A stretch of DNA of 64,000 bases from Paraburkholderia ginsengisoli NBRC 100965 (GTDB lineage: Bacteria > Pseudomonadota > Gammaproteobacteria > Burkholderiales > Burkholderiaceae), in the NCBI RefSeq assembly GCF_000739735.1, contig NZ_BBJF01000006.1, forward strand, positions 585,518-649,517. Reading direction: 5' to 3'. The notes below the pieces were generated by a model, which was given only the letters and a program-made list of their open reading frames with translations, was not told the DNA's origin and searched no databases. This document shows, one piece after another, positions 54,983 through 63,400 of the stretch (position 1 is its first letter; every line of letters starts with the position of its first letter). The translations under genes were made by a program, and so were the position numbers.

Positions 54983-56068
54983 CTACTTGGACGTGCTGGG
55001 CGCAACGGTCTTCTGCAACTGTTGCGCGATGGCGTTGGCCTGCTCGTAAAGGCTCGGCTCGCGCTGCGCCGAAGCGGGCGCAGGCTGCCCTGCATCGGCG
55101 GGCGCGGCGGCGGCCGGCGTGTCGCGCGAGGGGGCCGGCGGCGCGCCCGGACTCACGAGCACGCTGCTATTCGAACTGCCGCCCGAAATCATTTCGACGA
55201 CCTGGGGCGCCGGCCCTCCGCCGGTCCTCAACGTTCCGCGTGTCGGGTCGATGAACACGTCGCTTTCCTGCACCAGCGGCGGGCCGGCGTTGCCCTTGTC
55301 GTCGGCGTTGCGCAGAATCAGACGCAAGCCGCCGATCCTTTGCGCGAGCGCAATGCGCGCGACATCGTCGACCGGCACTTGCAGCGTGACCGTGGTGTAC
55401 GCCACGCCTTGCTGCCGGCTCATCGCGCTGCCGTTGGCATTCGCCTGGTCCTGCTGCGCGGCTTCGCCCGCGTCGCGCGGCCGCATGTCCTGGTCGGTGG
55501 CGAGCACGAGCACGTTCGGCATCAGCAGTTGCGCGACTTTCTTGTCGTCGGACGCGTGATCTTCGCGGAACACCTTGCCGAGCCAGTACAGATCGACCCG
55601 GTTGCCCGGACGCAGCATCAGAGCAGTCGCGTTGACCGTATCGATTTCCACCGTCAACGCGCGTTGGCCAGGCGGTAGCGCGTCCGAGAAGTCACGGCCG
55701 CGCAGCGCGTCGATGTCGCCGGCGCGTAGCGGCAGACCGCGCCGCACCGCCTTGACGAGATGCGCCGAGCGGTACTTTTCGAAGTCGTCCGGTCGGATCA
55801 TGTCGTCATAGACCATGTCTTTCGGAATCTCGCGGGACACGAATTCGCTGCTCGTCAACGGCGTGCCGACGGGCACGTCGTGCGCCGGCACGACCACCTG
55901 CACGCCGGCGCGCACGGTTTGCGCGGCGAGGTCCGCCTTGAGCTTGGCCTCGCGGTCGTTCAGGTACTTGTAGAGCAGGAACGTGAGACCACCTGCGACC
56001 AGAACCGCAAGGAACAGCAGCACCCAGGAATTCGCGAGCAGCGAGCGGAGGTTTATTTTCTTGAGCAT
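54983..56068 (-). CDS. cpaB: Tad pilus assembly protein CpaB/RcpC
   Basis: A 361-residue protein with one N-terminal transmembrane helix (about 14-33) and a periplasmic SAF domain (about 50-120; VVPAHDVPVGTPLTSSEF), then a RcpC domain with VTLQVPVDDVARIALAQ. The C-terminus is Ala/Pro-rich. CpaB is thought to modulate the secretin channel. It starts 21 bases after the small pilin gene. Confidence 0.93.
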   Translation of the reverse strand: MLKKINLRSLLANSWVLLFLAVLVAGGLTFLLYKYLNDREAKLKADLAAQTVRAGVQVVVPAHDVPVGTPLTSSEFVSREIPKDMVYDDMIRPDDFEKYRSAHLVKAVRRGLPLRAGDIDALRGRDFSDALPPGQRALTVEIDTVNATALMLRPGNRVDLYWLGKVFREDHASDDKKVAQLLMPNVLVLATDQDMRPRDAGEAAQQDQANANGSAMSRQQGVAYTTVTLQVPVDDVARIALAQRIGGLRLILRNADDKGNAGPPLVQESDVFIDPTRGTLRTGGGPAPQVVEMISGGSSNSSVLVSPGAPPAPSRDTPAAAAPADAGQPAPASAQREPSLYEQANAIAQQLQKTVAPSTSK

Positions 56069-56088
56069 GGACGATTGACCGTCGCCGG

Positions 56089-56295
56089 TCAGGGAAGCGA
56101 TAGGGTGAAGCTGTAAGCGCTGAAAAACGACTTGAAGCCGGCGATGAGCGCGGTGAGCGGCGTGACGGTGTCGCCGGTCTCCAGCAGCAGAATGCCGAGC
56201 AGCGCGGCGGTGACGACGAGGTATTCCGCGTACGCCTGACCGCGCTGCCGGTTCGGCCGCGTTGCAAAGAGAGGGGGACGTGCCCGTGGTTGCAT
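56089..56295 (-). CDS. Second Flp-type pilin/pseudopilin, 68 aa
   Basis: A 68-residue protein with a basic leader (residues 1-19), a prepilin site QRG|QAYAEYLVV (Glu at +5, Tyr next), and one hydrophobic helix. This is the Flp family pattern. It sits between CpaB and an unrecognised secreted protein, away from the main flp gene. It may be a minor pilin. Confidence 0.85.
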   Translation of the reverse strand: MQPRARPPLFATRPNRQRGQAYAEYLVVTAALLGILLLETGDTVTPLTALIAGFKSFFSAYSFTLSLP

Positions 56296-56296
56296 C

Positions 56297-57010
56297 TCAG
56301 CGGTTCCTTATTGCATTGACGACCGCGACGGTCTTGCCGTCGCGATCCGAAAAACTGACGTCCACGCTCACGTTGCCGTGCTGCATCGCGAACGCCGTGC
56401 CTTGCGCGGCGGCGACGCTGGCGGAGCGATAGTCCGGCTGACGACCCACGCCGACCCAGCCGCGCAGCGCGAGACTGTTGCGATAACGCTGCGCATTCCA
56501 GCCCGCGTCGCCGGGGATGTCGATCAGCCACGTGCGTCCGGTCTGCCCCGGATCGCGGCTCTCCACGTCCGAGACCACCTTGCCGTCTTCCGGCAGCGGC
56601 ACTGCGGAGTCCGGCAGGCGATGCGCGGGCTGGCCGACGCCGAGCCGGATCACGCTCATCAGCCCGCGCGTGTTGCCGCGTTGCGGTTGCGACGGGATGC
56701 TGAGCACGTAGAGGCATTCGTCGTCCAGCGCACTCAGCAGTAATCCTGACGAACTCGAACGGCCTTGCGCCGGTACGTCGGCGCGGCTCCAGAAATCGCG
56801 GAACGCCTTCGACACGTCCTCGCTCGTTCCCGCGAACTGCATGCCGATCACCGACGTCGGCACGCCGTTGACGGTCATGTCGCGCCCGATGGCCACCGTG
56901 CTTTGCGGCCGCACCGGCGTTTTGTTGCACGCGGCGTCGGCGACTGCGATGCCGGCGATCAGCGCGCCGGCGACGCAAGCGCCGCGCACGAGATGAGGGA
57001 CGCGGCTCAT
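56297..57010 (-). CDS. Unrecognised secreted protein of the tad operon, 237 aa
   Basis: Not recognised. A signal peptide (about residues 1-26, ending VADA) and a mature part with several β-rich stretches (VAIGRDMTVNGVPTSVIGMQ, then a region with IDIPGDAGWNAQRYRNSL). The start overlaps the TadE-like stop by four bases. Only its position in the tad operon hints at a pilus role. Confidence 0.82.
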   Translation of the reverse strand: MSRVPHLVRGACVAGALIAGIAVADAACNKTPVRPQSTVAIGRDMTVNGVPTSVIGMQFAGTSEDVSKAFRDFWSRADVPAQGRSSSSGLLLSALDDECLYVLSIPSQPQRGNTRGLMSVIRLGVGQPAHRLPDSAVPLPEDGKVVSDVESRDPGQTGRTWLIDIPGDAGWNAQRYRNSLALRGWVGVGRQPDYRSASVAAAQGTAFAMQHGNVSVDVSFSDRDGKTVAVVNAIRNR

Positions 57011-57891
57011 TGGCTCAAACGGCTCGGTGGGACGACGTCGCGCTGAATGCGGCCGAATTCGAGCGTCGTGATTTCGGGTGCGTACTTTTGCAGCCCCAGA
57101 TAGCCGCTGGATGGCACGAGCGTCGCATTCGCCGCCGGCACGGCCTGGCTGAACAGCCTTTCGTTGTTGATCGCGCCGTCCGGTACCCAGGTGTTGCTCA
57201 GCAGTACGTTGGTGTCGGAAAACGTCAGGCCGCTGAACGCGGGCAAGTCGCGATCTTTCGGCCAGAGCCGCTTCAACACCGCGCTGTTCTGCGCGACCGA
57301 CATGCTGACGAAGCCGGATTGGAGCGTGCTGGTCGGCACGCTCAGGTGAGCGAGGTATGGCGCGCCGTCGGCAGTGGGAACGGACCACTGGGCTAGGGCG
57401 GTGCCGCTTTGCGCGCTGGCGGGATCGGCGGCTACGCTAGTGCCGACCGCGACGTCATCGGCCGACGCCAGCAGCGGATCGCCGCCGTAGTCTCTCCACA
57501 TGGCCGGTTGGGACGCGGCCAACTGGGTTTGCTTGCGGTCCATGCTCGAGATAGGCGTAGCGTCGCCCGCCATCAGGCGCTGGATCACTTCGGCTTTGAG
57601 TTCGTCATCCGCCTTGCTCACGCTCAACGCGGCGCTGCCGTAGATGCTGGACCAGCCTTCGGTGGTGCTTCGATCGGCGGCGAGGTTCTTCTGCTCGTCG
57701 CCGTCCGTCCACACGGTGCGCTCCCATGCGACGTAGCGCGAACTCATCAGCGTGCGGTTGCGCATGTCGTTGAACTTGCCGAGCATGACGATCGCGAGCA
57801 GCAACACGCTCATGACCATGACCATGGAGACGAGGAATTCCGCCATCGCCTGACCTGATTGCGCGGTGGCTTTCGAATAGACTTGTTTCAT
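57007..57891 (-). CDS. TadE/TadG-like pseudopilin, 294 aa
   Basis: A 294-residue protein with a prepilin site SGQAMAEFLV (near residue 12-21; Glu at +5) and one N-terminal hydrophobic helix (about 19-40). The large periplasmic part has no recognised domain. It overlaps both the preceding TadG-like gene and the following gene by four bases, so it is translationally coupled. Confidence 0.85.
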   Translation of the reverse strand: MKQVYSKATAQSGQAMAEFLVSMVMVMSVLLLAIVMLGKFNDMRNRTLMSSRYVAWERTVWTDGDEQKNLAADRSTTEGWSSIYGSAALSVSKADDELKAEVIQRLMAGDATPISSMDRKQTQLAASQPAMWRDYGGDPLLASADDVAVGTSVAADPASAQSGTALAQWSVPTADGAPYLAHLSVPTSTLQSGFVSMSVAQNSAVLKRLWPKDRDLPAFSGLTFSDTNVLLSNTWVPDGAINNERLFSQAVPAANATLVPSSGYLGLQKYAPEITTLEFGRIQRDVVPPSRLSQ

Positions 57892-59438
57892 TGCGTTTGA
57901 CGCTCGGGATCGGGCTGCAACGCGACCGGGATCTGACTCAGCCGGGCCGCGGCGCGTTCGTCGGCGCTGACCGGCGCGAGCGCGGCCTGCCAGTACGGGC
58001 TGAACAGGCTCGGGTACTCGGTTTTTCGTTCGGTATCCTGATCGGCTCGCGCCCATTGATCGGCGTTCAGCAGGCCGCCGAGGATCGCGACGCCGAACGA
58101 CGTCTCGTCCGGTCGCACGAAATACGCGTGCGCGCTCGACAGCGCGCGCATCGCGCCGCCCGCCGCATTGAATTCGACCTTCATGACGCCACCGCCTTGC
58201 AGGCCGACGGTCTTGATCAGCGTGTCGGTGTTGCGCGTCACTTCGATCGTGATGCGCGGCGCCTGTGCGGCGTACCGGACGCCGTTCACTTCCTGGTAGG
58301 GCAGCAGGCCGCCGTTCGCCGGGTCGAGCGGCGCGCCGGGGCCTTGGCTGAACTGTTCCGCCATCGAGCTCGGCACTCTGCCAGGGATGGTCGTGCCCGT
58401 GTAGCCGAAGTTGAAATAGCCGCCGTACCCCTCCCAGTCTTGCGATGCCACGAACGGCGGGTTTGTCATGAAGCTCGTGATGTTGCCGTTCGCGCTGCCG
58501 CCGTGGCCGGCGATGGATTCGAACGACCCGATGCAACTGACGGTGAGAAGCGCGGTGCTTGCATCGATGGATTGCCAACCGGCTTTATCGCTGCGCAGTT
58601 GCGTGCCGCCGTCGTGCGTGACGTTCACGGTGAACGTGCTGTTCGCGCCGCAGATCCTGTTCGCGCTGTCGTTCAGTTGCTGGAAGTTCGGCGCGACGCT
58701 GCGTACCGAGTCGCGATTCTTGACGAAGCGGTCGAGCGTGTCCGGGTCCGTCACCACGTCGGCAAAGTCGTCCTGGCCCGGGGTGCCGGCCGGCGTGACG
58801 GTGGCCGTGTACGCGGCCCACGCCGCTTTTTGCGCCGCATTGCGGTCGCTGTCGAAGTAGCCCTGGGTGACGCGTGTGTCGGGCTGATTGAGCTGCGCGA
58901 TCGCGTCTGCCGTGGCGGGAACCGCGGTGAACACGGCCGTGTGATAGTTGGCCTGCGCCACGCTCAACGCGCGGTTGAGCCGGCCGATGTCGCTGGCGAC
59001 GATGGGCAGCAGCGCGTCGAGCGCGGCGCGCACCGGCGCGATGTCGGCTTTGCCGATCTGTTTCGGCGTGCTCCATTGCGCAGGATGATCCGCCAGCGTG
59101 TTGACCGTGCTGTCGAGATTCGACAGCGAGTAGGTCGCGTCGAGTTCGTCGATCCATGATTTCAATGCGACCACCTGCGCGGCCGTGACCTGATTGGCGA
59201 CCATCGCGCGGTTCGTGTACGCGGAGAAGTTGTAGTCGCGCGCCTGCAGCACGGCAACGCTGTAGGCAGCGGCGTCGGCCGTGTTCTGGAGTTTGATCTT
59301 GGCGCTGGTCATCTGGAACGAGTTGAACGCCACGTAAAGGCCGATGCAACCGACCAGAAGAAACAACAGTGCAGGGACCAGCGCCTGCCCGCTAGCGCTG
59401 GCGACCCTGGCCCTGCCCTTGCGGGCAGAGCGTTTCAT
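57888..59438 (-). CDS. tadG: TadG-like pilus assembly protein, 516 aa
   Basis: A 516-residue protein with an N-terminal SGQALVPALLF segment and hydrophobic helix (about 16-40), like TadG/Flp-associated proteins (DUF2134/TadG-like). Here the Glu at +5 of the pilin site is Pro, so prepilin-type processing is doubtful. The motif LQNTADAAAYSVAVLQARD follows the helix, as in TadG-type proteins. The body is periplasmic. ATG at 59438 is preceded by a weak ribosome site. First structural gene after flp. Confidence 0.86.
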   Translation of the reverse strand: MKRSARKGRARVASASGQALVPALLFLLVGCIGLYVAFNSFQMTSAKIKLQNTADAAAYSVAVLQARDYNFSAYTNRAMVANQVTAAQVVALKSWIDELDATYSLSNLDSTVNTLADHPAQWSTPKQIGKADIAPVRAALDALLPIVASDIGRLNRALSVAQANYHTAVFTAVPATADAIAQLNQPDTRVTQGYFDSDRNAAQKAAWAAYTATVTPAGTPGQDDFADVVTDPDTLDRFVKNRDSVRSVAPNFQQLNDSANRICGANSTFTVNVTHDGGTQLRSDKAGWQSIDASTALLTVSCIGSFESIAGHGGSANGNITSFMTNPPFVASQDWEGYGGYFNFGYTGTTIPGRVPSSMAEQFSQGPGAPLDPANGGLLPYQEVNGVRYAAQAPRITIEVTRNTDTLIKTVGLQGGGVMKVEFNAAGGAMRALSSAHAYFVRPDETSFGVAILGGLLNADQWARADQDTERKTEYPSLFSPYWQAALAPVSADERAAARLSQIPVALQPDPERQTQ

Positions 59439-59463
59439 GATGGATATCGCCAATCGGAGGGGA

Positions 59464-59739
59464 TTACTTGTTGTTGTCCGCGTTATACGTACCCATGTTT
59501 TTCGTCTTGTCGGCGTTTGTCGTTGCCAGGTCTGCGTTGGTCTGCGCCGTGCTGATGTTGTCTTTTGCGTCCTTGCCGGACATTTCTTCCGCGAGGCCGG
59601 AGGTCTGATTCCGCAGCGTCTGACCGAATAGCGAATACACACCAATAGCTGACACGGCGATCAGCGCGACGATGATGATGTATTCCGTCATGCCTTGGCC
59701 GAGTTGCTTATTCTTGCGGCGAAGTTGTGAAAGTTTCAT
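59464..59739 (-). CDS. flp: Flp-type major pilin, 91 aa
   Basis: A 91-residue Flp pilin. Leader MKLSQLRRKNKQLG is followed by the prepilin site G|QGMTEYIIIV (Glu at +5, then Tyr) and one hydrophobic helix. Family members are usually 50-65 residues after the leader; the extra C-terminal tail here is polar with repeated TNAD/TTNADKT units. First gene of the tad operon. A 22-bp inverted repeat lies 64-85 bases upstream of the start. Confidence 0.93.
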   Translation of the reverse strand: MKLSQLRRKNKQLGQGMTEYIIIVALIAVSAIGVYSLFGQTLRNQTSGLAEEMSGKDAKDNISTAQTNADLATTNADKTKNMGTYNADNNK

Positions 59740-60494
59740 GGTTTGCTTTTAAAAAAGGTTAATCCAGAAAAAGCGGATGGCAGCTGGACACGGTTGTGCG
59801 GAATTTTGCCGTTGTCGGCAAAATCGGGATTAATGATTTATCTGCTAAAAACGCACGAGCAACAGTGTCGGGACGAAGTATAGGAATGTATCTGTCTTGC
59901 AAATTTGCGAAATTTCCGAATCTCAATGACGCAATTCCGCATACTGCGCAGTATATAAATTGTTAAGTTCTGGTTTGAACTTTTCATTGGCGCCGGAACG
60001 TGAGCAAGCTCACGCCCGGCCATTGCACTCATGGCGCAACGCGCGCGCGGGTCCCTCCATGCAAGGCGCTCGGACCGGCGGGTACGCCCGCCGCATAAGG
60101 CGGACGCGACACGGCTTCGATGTTTTCGGCACTGCGCGGCCAACGCCCGTTGCAACGCATTCGGTTTCGCTACTGGCTCACGGCTTCTGTTGCAAAGACG
60201 CCACGAGCCTTTACACAACATCACGATTTATTGCATGCGACGAAATCTCCCAGATTCAAGCTGGGTGGGCTTAATGTCGGTCGTTGCGATTTATCGCGTG
60301 CTCATGAAGATTAATCCTACATGATTTACGCATTCCCTGATTTTTATAGATAGAGCCGCCAGTTAAATTTGCAGCGCGTGAAAAACTTTGGGTCGAGCCT
60401 GCAATGTGTCGGCCAGTTTTTTTTGCGGGAAGCGTGGGTGCACGATTTCTCAAATCGAACTGCAAGCGGGGCTTGCCCTTTATTTAGGGAATAT
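59740..60494. other. Divergent regulatory region between tad pilus and adhesin
   Basis: 755 bases, AT-richer than the rest, without a convincing gene. It holds a perfect inverted repeat ATTTTGCCG-TTGT-CGGCAAAAT (59803-59824) upstream of flp, a GCAAATTTGC palindrome (59899-59908), and the promoters of both divergent units, which I cannot place exactly. Confidence 0.55.
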
Positions 60495-63400
60495 ATGAAT
60501 AAGACGTATATCAGCGTCTGGAATGACGTGTCCGGAACGTGGGTCGCTGCACCCGAGACTGCCAAGACGCATTGCGGAACGGGAACCGCATCTTCCGGGA
60601 CGATCCTGTCCCGCACGGAGACAGCAAGCCGGCCGGCCACGCCGCTGAAGGCTGCGTTCATGCCGATCGCGATGGCGATCGGCGTGGCCATGCTGCCGGG
60701 CACGGCGGCAGCGCAGGCCACCGCCGGCAACGGCGGGCTGGAGCTGTGTCCGGGCGGCGTAGGTGGCGTGGGTTCTTCGTGGGGTCCGCTGTCGAGCTCG
60801 GTCGGCTTTCTGGATTGCAGTTCGACCGGCGAGAGTAGCGCCGGCATGTCGTTCTCGTTGAACAACTCGGCATCCGACGAGGGCGCATGGGGCTTCAACA
60901 GCAACAACATCACGGCTCGCGTCACCGGTTACGACGACGGCCGTCTCGAGCTCAAGGGCACGGGCGGCATCAGCATGCTCGACACCGTCAGCATGACGGA
61001 CAACAAGATCACCGATCTGGCGGACGGCGACGTTTCGTCGTCGAGCGCGGACGCGGTGAACGGCAAGCAGCTTTATCAACGCACGCGCTACTTCAGCGCG
61101 AACTCCGCGTCGGCGGATGCATCGACGGATGCGCAGGCCACGGGGCTCAACTCGGTGGCGTCCGGACCGTCGGCACGGGCACTCGGGAACAATTCCGCCG
61201 CGTACGGCGCGGGCGCGATCGCGTTGGCGGCCAATTCGGTTGCGCTCGGCGCGGGCTCGCAGGCTACCCGTGACGACACGGTGTCGGTCGGCTACGTGTC
61301 CCCGGCCACCGGCATGAGCTACACGCGACAGATCACCAACGTGACCGCGGGTTCCGCGGCGACCGACGCGGTCAACGTTTCGCAGCTGGATGAAGCGATC
61401 CGCGGCGTGACCGGCGGTGTTGGCGGTATGGTCGAGAACGCGGTGACGTACAACACTTCCGCAGCCGACCTGATTACGCTCAAGGGTGCGGGCGGCACGA
61501 AGATCACGAACCTGTTGCCGGGCGACATCTCCAGCGCGCTGAGCATGGACGCCGTGAACGGTGCGCAGTTGTACCAGACGAACCAGGACGTGGCGAACGT
61601 CGCGGATAGTGTCGGCGTCGTGTCGAACAATCTTGCCAATGTGACGAACATCGTCAACAACATGGCGGCCAACGGCCTCGCGGGCTCGCCGCTGCTGGTG
61701 AAGTACGACTCGTCCGCTCAGGACCAGTTGACGCTCGGCGGTGTGGACAGGACGACCACGGTCAAGCTGACCAACGTAGCGCCTGGCGAACTTTCCGCCA
61801 CGAGCACCGACGCGGTCAACGGCAACCAGTTGTACGAGACGAATCAGAACCTGGCGGGGCTCGCGGCCAACGTGGGCCAACTCGGGGACAGCCTTTACAC
61901 GCGGGGCGTCAAGTATTTCCACGCCAAATCTTCATTGGCCGACTCGTCGGCGGATGGCACGGAGTCGGTGGCGATCGGCGGCGCAGCCGTCGCATCGGCA
62001 GCCAACTCGGTCGCGTTGGGCTCGAACTCCAGGGCGGATCGTGCGGACACGGTGTCGGTGGGCGCGACGGGTGCGGAGCGTCAGATCGTCAACGTGGCGG
62101 AAGGCACGCAAGATACCGACGCGGTCAACGTCGCGCAGTTGAATGCAGCTATCGCCGGTAGTTCAGGGACGGGTTCGCCCAACGCGGTGGTCTACGACTC
62201 GTCGGTGCACGACAAGCTCACGCTCGGCGGCTCGACGTCGAAGCCGCAGGTTCTCGTGACGAACCTGGCCGCCGGCCAGGTCGCGGCGGGCAGCACCGAC
62301 GCAATGAACGGCGACCAGTTGTACAAGAGCGCCAGCGGTCTGGCTTCCGGGTTGGGTGCGGGCGCGTCGGTCAATTCGGACGGCACGATCAACGCGCCGA
62401 GCTACCTCGTCAGCGGCTCGACTTATGGCGACGTTGGTTCGGCACTGAATGCCGTCGACGGTCAGATCGACCAGATCAACACCAGCTTCGCGACCAACCT
62501 GAAGTACATCAAGATTGTGTCGAGTCAGCCGGGCGCGCAGGCAGGCGGTACCAACTCGATTGCGATTGGCGGCAACTCGATTGCGAACGGGGACAATTCG
62601 CTGGCAATCGGCTCAGGCGCCACCACGAACTTCTCCAATTCAATCGCGCTTGGCGTGAACTCCGTGGCGGATGAGGCCAATACGGTCTCCGTCGGCGCGA
62701 GGACGCAGGAAAAACGTATCACGAACGTCGCGAACGGTATCAATCTGACCGATGCGGCTACGGTGGGCCAACTGGACGCGCTCCAGGCTCAGCTGACGGC
62801 CTCCACGAGCGGCGGCGCGAAGTCGATGATGCAGACCCCGTCCGCGGTGCTGAGCTACATTGCGGTGAGTTCGAACACGACGCAGGGGACCATGACCACC
62901 GCGTCGGAAGATCTGAACGCGATGGCAATCGGCCCGGCGGCGGCGGCGACCGGACTCAGCGCACTGGCAGTCGGCGGGCGTGCTGCAGCGGGCAGTAACT
63001 TCAGTACGGCCGTCGGGTCGGGCGCGGGCGCGTTGTCGAACAATTCGACCGTAATCGGAGCGAGCGCAACGGTTGCCGCGACCTCGGACAACTCGGTGTC
63101 GATCGGTTACAACAGCCGCGCCGGTGGTGATAACAATGGTTCGTTCAACACGCTGGCGGTTGGCGCATATGCCAGTGCCATCAGTGCTGGTTCCGTCGCG
63201 ATTGGCTATGGATCGATCGTCGCCGCGGGTGCTACCAACGGCATGGCGCTGGGTTTGAACTCCACGGTCACCAGCGCGAACGCAGTGGCGATCGGCTACG
63301 GCGCGGTTGCTAATCGTGCCAATGTGGTCTCGGTGGGTAACGCCACCAGGCAGAGCCAGATCATCAACGTGGCGGCGGGTACCAGCAGCACCGACGCAGT

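Noticed and set aside
60344..60925. 193-codon minus-strand frame over the adhesin start
   Set aside because: Antisense of the signal peptide region of the autotransporter, with no recognisable domain.
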